Source: Atlanticothrix silvestris CENA357 (lineage in GTDB: Bacteria; Cyanobacteriota; Cyanobacteriia; Cyanobacteriales; Nostocaceae). From it: a stretch of DNA of 64,000 bases. The translations under genes were made by a program, and so were the position numbers. The notes under the pieces were generated by a model that did no database searches, was not told the DNA's origin, and saw nothing but the letters and a program-made list of their open reading frames with translations. This document shows, one piece after another, positions 28,351 through 37,631 of the stretch (position 1 is the first letter of the stretch; each line of letters opens with the position of its first letter). Location of the stretch: NCBI RefSeq assembly GCF_016056295.1, contig NZ_JAECZB010000067.1:1-64000 (forward strand). The letters run 5' to 3'.

Positions 28351-28584
28351 ATGAATTATCCCATCCCAGACAGTCCTCAAGACATTTTTGCTCTACAACA
28401 AAAACCGATTGATGAAGAACTAGTCGCCTCAGCGATCGCCGGAGTCATTAAAATTGTTAGTTCTCAAGGTCAATCCTTGGAAGAATTAACCGCCCAAGTA
28501 CTAGCCGATGATACTGTGCTAGATCAGCAGCAACGACGCTGGCTTAGCAAATTGGTTAGTCAAGCTTGGGAAAATTTTTCTTAA
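28351..28584 (+). CDS. Small conserved cyanobacterial protein
   Basis: A 77-aa acidic, helical protein with no membrane helix or signal (MNYPIPDSPQDIFALQQKPI at the start; ends in QQRRWLSKLVSQAWENFS). I believe similar proteins occur widely in filamentous cyanobacteria, but no function is known. Codon use and the HIP1 site inside it look like the neighbouring genes. A hairpin of the CCCTAG...CTAGGG kind follows at about 28727-28758. Confidence 0.65.
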   Translation: MNYPIPDSPQDIFALQQKPIDEELVASAIAGVIKIVSSQGQSLEELTAQVLADDTVLDQQQRRWLSKLVSQAWENFS

Positions 28585-28898
28585 ACCAACTTTTTCGATT
28601 TTCGTATTTTCCCAGATTGCATCCCAGTACGTCCATAAAACTTGCAAAGGGCTAGACGTATACTGAGGAAAATATAAAACGAATATGTTCAGGGTCAAAT
28701 GAGGATGTCGTTCTCAGGGTTAGTGAAAACCCTAGCCTGCCTGACGGCTAAGACTAGGGTAGTTTATGGAAAAGTCTAGACCTGTTTATGTGACGTCTGT
28801 GACGATATCCAAAAATTCAACTAACTTATATGTGTTCCCACCCTTTGAACGACTAGAAACACAACCATTTACAGATGTTTGGGTACAGCAAATACGAA
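28585..28898. other. Intergenic region with a hairpin
   Basis: No gene is visible. ACCCTAG (about 28729) and CTAGGGT (about 28754) pair around a loop that itself has a GCC/GGC stem; it may end the transcript of the small gene to the left. Confidence 0.45.
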
Positions 28899-29297
28899 TT
28901 ATTTTCTATTGTTATAGATGTGGATCACTGTACCCGCCGCTGCACCATTGATTGCATTATTCAAAGGTCTTCTGCAACCACCAGTAACAGCACCAGTTGC
29001 TGTACCAGCAGCAGCCCCAACTGCGACATCTTGTCCCAAGTTACGGTTTCTGCGATTTTGTCTTAAACCATTAGCGCCATTGACCGCAGCACCAGCAGCA
29101 GCACCCTTGGCTGCATTGTCTACAACAGAACCGCATCTTGTGATAAATCCAGAGACTACACCACTAGCGGCTCCAAGACCTATATCTCGTAGTACTTCGT
29201 CATCAGCAGCAGCAGGTTTAGCAGGAACTAAGCTAACAGTAGCTAAACTTGCAGCCATCAAGCTGGATAGAAATGTGCGTTTTAAGATTCTGTTCAT
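28899..29297 (-). CDS. Exported glycine-zipper protein
   Basis: Start chosen at the ATG giving MNRILKRTFLSSLMAASLATVSLVPAKPAAA, a clear signal peptide; an ATG 24 bp upstream would place charged residues before it. The mature part is built of Gly/Ala zipper segments (GLGAASGVVSGF, AKGAAAGAAVNGANG, VAVGAAAGTATGAVTGG, NGAAAGTV) separated by an Arg/Asn-rich loop (LRQNRRNRN). Glycine-zipper proteins of this kind insert in or associate with the outer membrane. Function unknown. Confidence 0.7.
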   Translation of the reverse strand: MNRILKRTFLSSLMAASLATVSLVPAKPAAADDEVLRDIGLGAASGVVSGFITRCGSVVDNAAKGAAAGAAVNGANGLRQNRRNRNLGQDVAVGAAAGTATGAVTGGCRRPLNNAINGAAAGTVIHIYNNRK

Positions 29298-29422
29298 GGT
29301 GATACACTCTCGGAAAATCAAATAAGTTGGGAAAAACCGAAGTTGCGGTTGTAAAGGATTTTAATAATAATCTAGACAACAACAACATTTTTTAGGTAAT
29401 AACATTCTTATGATTACATTAA

Positions 29423-29466
29423 AAAAACGCCAATTTCACCTATTAAAAGTGAGAATTTGGCGTTTG
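29423..29466 (-). terminator. Terminator of the pheT-yciI unit
   Basis: On the minus strand AAACGCCAAATTCTCAC pairs with GTGAAATTGGCGTTT (one bulge) around an AT-rich loop, and the second arm runs into TTTTTTAATG. It is 60 bp after the YciI-like stop codon. Confidence 0.75.
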
Positions 29467-29528
29467 AGTCTTCAGAAATTTTGTTAATTTAGTAGACAAT
29501 TATAGAACTGGCACATTGACAGAAAGAA

Positions 29529-29798
29529 TCAAAAAGCCTGAATCCATTCTTTGATAAAATACTCTGTCCAGATGTTATTTTTCCAGTAAGGATCATTCTC
29601 TATCAATTGACGTACGGTGGCTTCGTCTTCGGCTTCGTAAATGCCAAAAACTTGGGTGATATCTTTAGTAGGGCCAATAGTAATCAGCACACCGGATTCT
29701 TTTTGTTTTGCTAAACCGTCTAAATGAGCTTGACGATAAGGGGAGCGTTTTTCGAGAACGTCTTCGCAGTAAGTTCCCCACATAATGTATTTAGGCAT
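29529..29798 (-). CDS. YciI family protein
   Basis: Small dimeric alpha/beta-barrel protein (ferredoxin-like) of the YciI/YCII family, whose best-known relatives have a His-Asp pair near the start and are thought to be enzymes, though most have no assigned reaction. Here the pattern is YIMWGTYCEDVLEKRSPYRQAHLDGLAKQKESG with His and Asp in the AHLDG part, then GPTKD and YEAEDEATVRQLIENDPYWKN. The ATG giving MPKYIMWG is preferred over one 9 bp upstream. It lies 68 bp after pheT and probably shares its transcript. Confidence 0.85.
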   Translation of the reverse strand: MPKYIMWGTYCEDVLEKRSPYRQAHLDGLAKQKESGVLITIGPTKDITQVFGIYEAEDEATVRQLIENDPYWKNNIWTEYFIKEWIQAF

Positions 29799-29833
29799 GG
29801 CAATCAATTAAAAATGATAAAGATGAGGGAGTG

Positions 29834-29870
29834 GCAACTAACAACTGACAACTAACAACTAACAACTAAC
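29834..29870. repeat. Heptamer tandem repeat (CAACTAA type) touching the pheT stop codon
   Basis: Five units of CAACTAA/CAACTGA in a row. The last units include the CTA that is the TAG stop of pheT on the minus strand, so the repeat has grown right up to the end of an essential gene. Confidence 0.75.
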
Positions 29871-32301
29871 TTCTGAGATTAACGCCGAATTTTTCCACTA
29901 AGGCTTCGCGGACTTTATTGTGAACGGGTTCAACTTCTGTATCGGTGAGGGTGCGATCGCTTGCCCGATAAACAAGGCGAAAAGCTAAACTTCGCTGCCC
30001 TTCGGGTACATTTTCGCCGCGATATTCATCAAACAATTCCACCGATTCCAGCAAGCCTTTACCAGCTTTGGTAATAGATTTTTCAATATCGGCGACTGAG
30101 ACTTTCATCGGTGCGAAAAAGGCGATATCGCGATCGCTAGCTGGGTAAGTCGAATAAGGTTGGAATGCAGGAGTGAGGATTTCGTCTTCTTCTAGGGAAT
30201 CTAACAGCACATCTACATCTAGCTGGAACAGATAAACGGAATCTGGTAAACCTTTTTCTAGGCGCAATTGGGGATGCAATTGCCCAAAAATCCCCAGTCT
30301 ATTGCCCCTAACCCATAGAGAAGCAGTGCGTCCTGGATGCAACCGAGGATCGCGGCGATCGGGTTGATATTCTACTTGCAAGCCTAGTTGCCCAAAGACG
30401 CTTTCTAAAATGCCTTTGGCTTCAAACCAGGTCATAAGCTGCTCACGAGTGCCTTTTGACCATTTACCAACGGTGCGATTCCCTCCCATAATTCCAGCCA
30501 GGGCTTCTGCTTCTTGCAAACCGTCTTCTTCTTGCCAAAAAATTCGCCCCATGTCAAAACCGTTCAGCGAACCATTACCTTGCTCTAAGTTATATTGAAA
30601 GGCATCAATCAACCCAGAGATTAAATCGGTTCTTAAGGCCGAATATTCTGCAAATAATGGGTTACTTAATACTACTTGTCTGTCGTCTCCTGGCTTCACC
30701 AAAGAATAGTGAATTAATTCTGTTAATCCTTCCGCCCGCAGGTGAGCGCGTAACTTGCGAATCAATTCCTGATCTAAAGGTAAATAGCCAGCTTCCGATT
30801 TTTCTGGTAGAGTATCGCAAAAATTATCATAACCATAAAGACGGGCGATTTCTTCAATTAAATCAATTTCCCGTTCTAAGTCACGGTAGCGATAAGGTGG
30901 TACAGCAACAGTCCAACAACCTGCTCCGGAAGCAGTTAGCTGACATCCTAATGCAGTTAAAATGCGCTCTACATCTTGTTCTTTGAGTTCTCCTGTTTCT
31001 TCACCCAAATCGACTGGCCCCAAAACTTGATTGACTCGTTCTAAACGCAAAGCAATAGAACGACTCCAAGTAGCAGGATCAGGGCGAGTGTCGGCAATTT
31101 CTTGCTGAACAATTACTCCCTCGGCTAGTTCACTCATTAGCGACAAAGCACGACGATTGGCTATTTCCAACTCAGCCCGGTTAACGCCTCGTTCGTATCT
31201 TCCAGAAGCTTCACTCCGCAGTCCCACACTCCGGGAAGAACGACGAATTGCCACAGAATCAAATAATGCTGCTTCTAAAACTAAGCTTTGAGTATTTTCA
31301 TGAACTTCGGTTTCTTCTCCACCCATGACTCCCGCCAGCGCTACAGGTTTGTCTTTAGCAGTGATCAACAAATTTTGGGTTGTGAGGGTGCGAGTTTGCC
31401 CATCCAAAGTTTTAAGTGTTTCCCCAGCATTGGCAAAGCGAACACCAATGGTTAAACTTGCGTCATCTGCAACAGATTGTAAACGTTCTTTGTCAAAGGC
31501 GTGTAGAGGTTGTCCCCATTCTAATAATACATAGTTAGTTATATCCACCACATTATTAATTGGTCGTACCCCAGCTGAGCGCAAGCGCTGTTGCAACCAA
31601 TCAGGAGATGGAGCAATTTTGAGATGTGTAACTACTGTGCCAATATAGGCAGGACAAGCTTGTTGATCAGCAATTTTTAAAGTTAAGTTTCTAGCATCTT
31701 GAGTCAGCGATACTTCATCAGGCTCAGGGATGTTCAATTTTCCACCCGTTAAAGCTGCGACTTCCCGTGCTATGCCTACCATACTGAGGGCATCAGCGCG
31801 GTTGGCTGTGGCTGTGACATCTAAAATCACGTCATCTAAATTTAATAGGGGACGGACATCACTACCCAATGGCAGATTTTCTTGGGAAAAAATATGAATT
31901 CCATCAACATCAGTAGGCAAACCGAGTTCCTTTAGAGAACAGATCATGCCTTGAGATGGGACTCCACGCAGTTTTGCAGGTTTAATTTTTAAATCGATAT
32001 TTGGTAAATAAGTACCTGTAGTTGCCACTGGCACATAAATATCTGCTCGGACATTGGCAGCACCACAGACAATATTTAAAGTCTCTGCTGCACCGATATC
32101 TACTTGGCAAACACTTAATTTATCAGCATTGGGGTGGGGTTGACGCTCAAGCACTCTCCCCACAACAACACCATTAGCCCAAGTGCGGCGATCTTCAATA
32201 TCTTCTACTTCAAACCCAGCCATTGTCAGGGTTTCGGCTAATTCTTCTGGGCCAAGTTTTATTTCTACTAGTTCCCGCAGCCAATTGAGAGAAATACGCA
32301 T
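29866..32301 (-). CDS. pheT: Phenylalanine--tRNA ligase beta subunit
   Basis: Beta chain of the (alpha-beta)2 enzyme that charges tRNA-Phe. The 811-aa sequence shows the domains in order: N-terminal B1/tRNA-binding OB-fold (residues about 40-155, [25 protein letters not shown]), B3/B4 editing region (EVAALTG to [11 protein letters not shown]), B5 (NQVLG to [11 protein letters not shown] and [25 protein letters not shown]), the synthetase-like core, and the C-terminal FDX-ACB domain ([25 protein letters not shown] ... RTLTDTEV). No pheS is adjacent, which is normal in cyanobacteria. Start: [11 protein letters not shown], the usual one. Confidence 0.97.
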   Translation of the reverse strand: MRISLNWLRELVEIKLGPEELAETLTMAGFEVEDIEDRRTWANGVVVGRVLERQPHPNADKLSVCQVDIGAAETLNIVCGAANVRADIYVPVATTGTYLPNIDLKIKPAKLRGVPSQGMICSLKELGLPTDVDGIHIFSQENLPLGSDVRPLLNLDDVILDVTATANRADALSMVGIAREVAALTGGKLNIPEPDEVSLTQDARNLTLKIADQQACPAYIGTVVTHLKIAPSPDWLQQRLRSAGVRPINNVVDITNYVLLEWGQPLHAFDKERLQSVADDASLTIGVRFANAGETLKTLDGQTRTLTTQNLLITAKDKPVALAGVMGGEETEVHENTQSLVLEAALFDSVAIRRSSRSVGLRSEASGRYERGVNRAELEIANRRALSLMSELAEGVIVQQEIADTRPDPATWSRSIALRLERVNQVLGPVDLGEETGELKEQDVERILTALGCQLTASGAGCWTVAVPPYRYRDLEREIDLIEEIARLYGYDNFCDTLPEKSEAGYLPLDQELIRKLRAHLRAEGLTELIHYSLVKPGDDRQVVLSNPLFAEYSALRTDLISGLIDAFQYNLEQGNGSLNGFDMGRIFWQEEDGLQEAEALAGIMGGNRTVGKWSKGTREQLMTWFEAKGILESVFGQLGLQVEYQPDRRDPRLHPGRTASLWVRGNRLGIFGQLHPQLRLEKGLPDSVYLFQLDVDVLLDSLEEDEILTPAFQPYSTYPASDRDIAFFAPMKVSVADIEKSITKAGKGLLESVELFDEYRGENVPEGQRSLAFRLVYRASDRTLTDTEVEPVHNKVREALVEKFGVNLRS

Positions 32302-32635
32302 CTTGTTTGAGGAATCGTCTTTTGCTTCAATTTTAGGGTGTCTGCTAGCGAGCGATCGCTACTTTGCAAGGTCTACCCGTTCACTTGAATAATCCTACCG
32401 GGTTCTTCGCCGCAGTGCCCCTAAATTTTATTTATGAAGGTTTGCGCTAGGCGAAAAATCTGTTCTCCACCCACGCAAGTAAGTTCTCCAAATCAAAGCG
32501 ATATAAGTCTATTTACTTGATTCATCAGTACCGATTTGCTAATATGCTCGCCTGTGTATAAGTTGATTTTTTTTCACACTTATAACTTTTAATTGAGCAT
32601 TTTAAGCTAAATTTCCTTTTTTATAGGAGAGTGCA
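32302..32635. other. Divergent intergenic region, pheT / haemagglutinin gene
   Basis: 334 bp with promoters for both directions. A ribosome site TAGGAGAG lies 6 nt before the ATG at 32636. One HIP1 site is at about 32352. No RNA gene or operator is recognised. Confidence 0.5.
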
Positions 32636-35600
32636 ATGTCTTTTAAAACTATACGTCTAGACTGGTTGCAAGGTCTAGGAATTGCAATTGTCAGTGCGAT
32701 CGCTTTGTATGCAAATACTTCAGTTGCCCAAATCACTCCAGACAGCACTCTCCCCAATAATTCTAATGTCAGATTAGAAGGTAATACCAGGGTGATTGAG
32801 GGTGGAACCACAAGAGGTGCTAATCTGTTCCACAGCTTTCAAGAGTTATCTGTTCCCAATAGCAGTACTGCTTTCTTCAATAATGCACCAAATATTCAAA
32901 ACATTCTGACACGAGTCACTGGTAATTCAATTTCTAATATTGATGGCTTAATTCGCGCTAACGGCACAGCCAACTTATTTCTGCTCAATCCCAATGGTAT
33001 TGTTTTTGGGCCAAATGCCCGGTTAAATATTGGCGGCTCATTTTCTGCAACTACCGCAAACAGTTTTAAGTTTCTTAATGGTAGTGAATTTAGTGCTACT
33101 AATCCCCAAGCTCTGCCATTATTAACACTAAATCTTACACCAGGGTTGCAGTATGGAGCAAGTCAGCCAGGGGCGACTATTATCAACACCGGAAATTTAG
33201 CACCCCGGCAAGACTTGACACTAGTAGCAGACAAACTTGATTTGCAGGGACAGTTAACAGCAGGCAGAGATTTAACACTGCAAGCTACTGATATAGTGCG
33301 AGTGCGAGACAGTGTGAAGACTCCGTTTTTAGCTCAAGCAGGTGATAATTTCACAATTGAGGGAAATCAAGGAATTGATATTCTGGCCCTAAATCATCCA
33401 ACGCAGACACCGTTTGTGAGTGGAGGCGATTTTAGTTTAATCAGTGATGGAATTATTTCTGGTGATGCTCGTTTTGCTAGTGGTGGGAATTTTTTCCTCA
33501 GGAGTGTATCGGGGAAGGTGGCAAACTTCGTTAGCCTTTACGATCCAATAATCAGCAGTAATGGCGATGTGGATGTTGCAGCCAGCTACACAGGATCATC
33601 TTTATTAGTTGAAAGCAAGGGTAATATTCGCTTTGGTGGTGATATAAATATCACTACACCGGATACTAGTGTTTTACCAGCAGGACAAGATACTGCAACT
33701 TTAAGCAATAGTACGGCGTTAATTATGCGTTCTGGGCAGAATACTCTAGCTTATGGGGGTGTCAATTCTGGTTCGTTACCTGCGTTGCAGAATGGAACTG
33801 TGCCGCAGGGAATTACGCTAGATGGAGATGTTTCCTTACAGCCGTTTAATGGTGCTGGGGGAATAGTTGACTTGTCGGCGGCATTGGGGAATATCAGTAC
33901 TCAGAGGATTGATACTAATGGGGGCGCGATCGCTATTAACAGTGCTGGGGCGATCACTACCAATGGACAAGACCTAATTACAATTAATGCCGCGAATAAT
34001 GGAGGTGACATTAGCTTAAAAGCAACCAACGGTAGTATTAACACTGGCAATTTGTTCTCTTACTCATACAGTGATTCTGGCAATACGGCAAATGGAGGCA
34101 ACATCAGCCTTGAAGCTGCTAACGGCAGCATTACCAGTACTGGTTTGTACCCTTACTCGTACTCTACATCTGGCAGTACAGGAAATGGGGGCGCGATTAG
34201 CCTAAAAGCCGCTAATGGCATTACTACGGGTGATTTGTACTCTTCCTCATACTCTACATCTAGCACTGCGGCAAATGGAGGCGTAATTAACCTTGAAGCC
34301 AACAACGGCAATATCACCATTAGCGATTTGTCCGCTTTTTCATACTCTCCTGTTGACAGTGGGGGAAATGGTGGCACAATAATTTTCACTGCCAATGGTA
34401 ACATTACCACGGGCGGTATGAACTCAGAAGCAGGGGGTACTAGCAATAGCGGGGACATTACCCTCACAAGTATTGCAGGAGCTATTGATACAACTAAAGG
34501 AACTATCACATCCCAAATTCGGGACAATTCAGATGGAGCAGGGAATGCAGGTGCGATCGCATTCAGTGCCCAAGGAGATATTCAAACCGCTACAGTTAAT
34601 GCTAGTGCGGAAAAGGGAAATGGTGGAAGTATCAAACTCATTAGTAAAAGTGGGACGATTAACACCACCGCAGGAGATTTGGCTACTGATTCTCGTAGTG
34701 GGGATGGTAGTGCAATTTTTCTCTCTGCCTTTAACAATGTTACAACGGGTCGCATCATCTCAGAAGCCGGGAGTAATGGTGGTGACATAATTATCAGTGC
34801 TGTTCATGGCAATATTGCCACTACTGGCGATTTGCTCTCTGACTCCCAGAACACGATATCAAAAAGTACAGGGGGAGCGATAACACTGAGCGCTGGAGCG
34901 GACATCATTACACAAAACCTGAACTCTGGCTCTTCCGCCTCTGCCTTCAGTACAGCAGGTAAGGGAGGAGCAATAACACTGAGCGCTGGAGCGGATATCA
35001 TTACACAAAACCTAAATTCTTTGTCCAGCTCATTTACGGATGTAGCAGGTGCAGGGGGAGCAATAACATTAAAGGCTGGAGCTAATATTAATACACAAGA
35101 TCTGAACTCCTACTCCAATTCAATCACCAGTTTAGGAGATACAGGGGGAGCGATAACATTGAGCGCTGGAGCTAATATTACTACAGGAATTTTGGAATCC
35201 TTCTCCAGTGGTCGTGCAGGAGACACAGGAGGAGCGATAACACTGAGCGCTGGAGCGGATATTATTACACAATCTGTCAGATCCGCTTCCATTTCCTTTC
35301 AATACGTTCCTGGAGGTTACCCAGCAGGTGATGGAGGAGCGATAACACTGAGCAGTGGAGCGAATATTATTACAGGAGCATTGGATTCCTCGTCCAGCTC
35401 CTCGAACGGTGCCGCAGGTACAGGGGGAGTGATAACATTGAGCGCTGGTGATACTGTCGATCTGAATTCAAGTGGTTCAATTAACTCCTCTGGAACAACA
35501 GGTTCAGGAAATATTACTATCAACAGCAATGCTCCTTTTGTTTTCAATAATGGAGCAATAGCAAACGATACATTTGGTTCCGGCAACGCGGGAAACATTC

Positions 35601-37621
35601 AAATCAACGCGCCTGCAATTTCCCTCATTAACGGTGCACAATTATCCGCCTCCACCCACAGCACAGGAGCAGGCGGAAACATCACTTTAGTTGCTACTGA
35701 TAGAGTAGAACTGATTGGCGAAACAACCAGCACACCCCGCGGTACTTTTGTTGAAGAAGATTCTAGTAACACTATTGGACTTCCACCTGGTACATACCTT
35801 GGTGGTTATATTCCAAATGGAAATACTAACCGCCCGCCTGATGGAACTGTATTTCCTTCCGGTGTGTTTTCTCAAACAACCGTTGGTTCTACTGGCAACG
35901 CTGGTAACTTAAAAATAGAAACCGGAAAGCTTATTATTAATAATGGCGCTGCGATCGCCACAACCAGCTTTGGACAAAATAGTAATGCAGGCAACATTTC
36001 AATCAATGCTCGTGATTCGATATCAATCAACAATGGCTCAATATTGAGCGGGGTGGCTCCAGGAGCAATTGGTAACAGCGGTAAAGTTGAAATGAGTACC
36101 CCGAAAGTTTCCATAACCAATTCTGGAATTGTACAAACTCAGACTTTAGGAGATGGAATAGCAGGAAATATAGTGGTGGATGCTGATACAGTCAGCATTT
36201 CTAATCAGGGAAGTGCTTTACGCTCTGCCAGTGGTGGTACTAATGAACTATTACCAGGGACATCCGGTAGTAGTCAAATTGGACGGGGTGGTAATATCAG
36301 CGTTACAGCTAACAATCTACAGGTAACTGATGGAGCGGTTTTAGATGCCACAACTGTAACTAACTCAACAGGAGGCGATATTACAGTCAGCGCTAACACT
36401 TTGAGTGTTGATAAAGGTGGACAGATTCTTACCTCAACTTCCGGCACTGGGGATGCTGGTGACATAACAGTGAATGCAACACAAATACAACTATCCGACT
36501 TAGAGAGTGGTTTGTTGGCTCAAACAACCAGTGCAGGGAAAGCAGGGAACTTAACTATTCAACCGCGTGGTGATGGACAAAGTTTAAGGGTTTTATTCCA
36601 AAAAGGAGCGCAGATATCTGCATCCACAAGTAGTAGCGGTCAAGGTGGAACCTTAAGAATAACTGCCCCTGAATCTATTACTATCACTGGCGATGGCTCT
36701 ATTATATCCGCTGAAACTACAGGTGCTGGCAATGGTGGAGACTTAACTTTGAGTACAGGAAAATTAGTAGCACAAGATGGGGCGCAAGTTACAGTTAGTA
36801 GCGCAAATTCTGGGAAAGCTGGCATTTTAACAGTAGATGCTAACTCTATTCTGCTGGACAGCGCAGCCAAAATTAATGCTAATACTACGGGAGGAGGTGG
36901 AGATATCTTTCTCAATTCGCCTCTACTATCATTGCGCCGTGGTAGCAGTATAACCACTAACGCCAGTGGTAATAATATCACTGGCGGTAATATTACCATT
37001 GATGCCAAAAATGGCTTTATCATCGCTGTTCCTAATGAAAATAGTGACATTAGAGCCGATTCCGCTAACTTCCGTGGCGGGAATGTCATCATTAAAAATA
37101 CTGCTGGTATCTTTGGCATTCAATCCAGGAACGAGCCTACGCCAACTACAAGCGACATTACCGCAAAAGGAGCAACTCCTAATTTAAGTGGCAATATAGA
37201 AATTACTCCACCTGATGTAGACCCCAATAACGGCTTAGTCGAACTTCCAACTAATTTAGTTGATGCTTCTAACCAAATTTCCAATGCCTGTACGCCTGGA
37301 ACTCAGCAATTCCAGAATACATTTGTGGCAACAGGACGCGGTGGATTACCCATCAGTCCCACGGAACCATTACAAGATTCCAGTACTATATCTGCGTGGG
37401 TGAAATTAAGACCAAACACAGAAAACACAGCTAAAACAAATATTGAGCCACAACCAACAGTAGTTTCAACTACTCCCAAAATTGCTGCTGCAACTCCAAT
37501 TGTAGAAGCTTCTAGCTGGGTAGTTAATAGCAATGGAAACATCCAATTAGTAGCACAAGCTCCTCAAATTAAGCCTCACAGCCCTTGGCAGACCAGTACT
37601 TCTTGTCCTGTATCTCAGTAA
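32636..37621 (+). CDS. Filamentous-haemagglutinin-type exoprotein (TpsA-like)
   Basis: A 1661-aa secreted protein. A signal peptide is followed by the haemagglutination-activity/TPS domain (about residues 30-150) with N-V-R-L-E-G-N-T-R-V-I-E-G-G and the NPNGI motif. The body is a long Asn/Gly/Thr/Ser-rich beta-helix. Residues about 740-945 have seven copies of a GG-A-ITLSAGA-DI unit about 30-40 residues apart. The C-terminus has a short Cys-containing conserved end (ISNACTPGTQQFQNTFVATGRGGLP), common to the cyanobacterial branch. Such proteins are exported by a TpsB (FhaC/ShlB) pore, which is not in this window. Likely adhesin or surface structure; followed directly by a CHAT protein gene. 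Confidence 0.9.
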   Translation: MSFKTIRLDWLQGLGIAIVSAIALYANTSVAQITPDSTLPNNSNVRLEGNTRVIEGGTTRGANLFHSFQELSVPNSSTAFFNNAPNIQNILTRVTGNSISNIDGLIRANGTANLFLLNPNGIVFGPNARLNIGGSFSATTANSFKFLNGSEFSATNPQALPLLTLNLTPGLQYGASQPGATIINTGNLAPRQDLTLVADKLDLQGQLTAGRDLTLQATDIVRVRDSVKTPFLAQAGDNFTIEGNQGIDILALNHPTQTPFVSGGDFSLISDGIISGDARFASGGNFFLRSVSGKVANFVSLYDPIISSNGDVDVAASYTGSSLLVESKGNIRFGGDINITTPDTSVLPAGQDTATLSNSTALIMRSGQNTLAYGGVNSGSLPALQNGTVPQGITLDGDVSLQPFNGAGGIVDLSAALGNISTQRIDTNGGAIAINSAGAITTNGQDLITINAANNGGDISLKATNGSINTGNLFSYSYSDSGNTANGGNISLEAANGSITSTGLYPYSYSTSGSTGNGGAISLKAANGITTGDLYSSSYSTSSTAANGGVINLEANNGNITISDLSAFSYSPVDSGGNGGTIIFTANGNITTGGMNSEAGGTSNSGDITLTSIAGAIDTTKGTITSQIRDNSDGAGNAGAIAFSAQGDIQTATVNASAEKGNGGSIKLISKSGTINTTAGDLATDSRSGDGSAIFLSAFNNVTTGRIISEAGSNGGDIIISAVHGNIATTGDLLSDSQNTISKSTGGAITLSAGADIITQNLNSGSSASAFSTAGKGGAITLSAGADIITQNLNSLSSSFTDVAGAGGAITLKAGANINTQDLNSYSNSITSLGDTGGAITLSAGANITTGILESFSSGRAGDTGGAITLSAGADIITQSVRSASISFQYVPGGYPAGDGGAITLSSGANIITGALDSSSSSSNGAAGTGGVITLSAGDTVDLNSSGSINSSGTTGSGNITINSNAPFVFNNGAIANDTFGSGNAGNIQINAPAISLINGAQLSASTHSTGAGGNITLVATDRVELIGETTSTPRGTFVEEDSSNTIGLPPGTYLGGYIPNGNTNRPPDGTVFPSGVFSQTTVGSTGNAGNLKIETGKLIINNGAAIATTSFGQNSNAGNISINARDSISINNGSILSGVAPGAIGNSGKVEMSTPKVSITNSGIVQTQTLGDGIAGNIVVDADTVSISNQGSALRSASGGTNELLPGTSGSSQIGRGGNISVTANNLQVTDGAVLDATTVTNSTGGDITVSANTLSVDKGGQILTSTSGTGDAGDITVNATQIQLSDLESGLLAQTTSAGKAGNLTIQPRGDGQSLRVLFQKGAQISASTSSSGQGGTLRITAPESITITGDGSIISAETTGAGNGGDLTLSTGKLVAQDGAQVTVSSANSGKAGILTVDANSILLDSAAKINANTTGGGGDIFLNSPLLSLRRGSSITTNASGNNITGGNITIDAKNGFIIAVPNENSDIRADSANFRGGNVIIKNTAGIFGIQSRNEPTPTTSDITAKGATPNLSGNIEITPPDVDPNNGLVELPTNLVDASNQISNACTPGTQQFQNTFVATGRGGLPISPTEPLQDSSTISAWVKLRPNTENTAKTNIEPQPTVVSTTPKIAAATPIVEASSWVVNSNGNIQLVAQAPQIKPHSPWQTSTSCPVSQ
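34860..35460 (+). repeat. Tandem coding repeats inside the haemagglutinin gene
   Basis: Seven near-copies of a unit beginning GGAGCGATAACACTGAGCG (allowing a few changes), spaced 75-120 bp apart and separated by more variable Ser-rich segments. The conserved parts are nearly identical at DNA level, which points to recent duplication or gene conversion and to possible copy-number variation between strains. Confidence 0.8.
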
Positions 37622-37631
37622 GGTGTGAAAT

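Noticed and set aside
28918-29325. Ala/Pro-rich 135-residue frame on the plus strand
   Set aside because: It is the mirror of the glycine-zipper gene, whose signal peptide makes the minus strand the real one.
33990-37190. Several 60-160 codon frames antisense to the haemagglutinin gene
   Set aside because: They come from the repetitive, stop-poor antisense of the Gly/Ser/Thr-rich gene.
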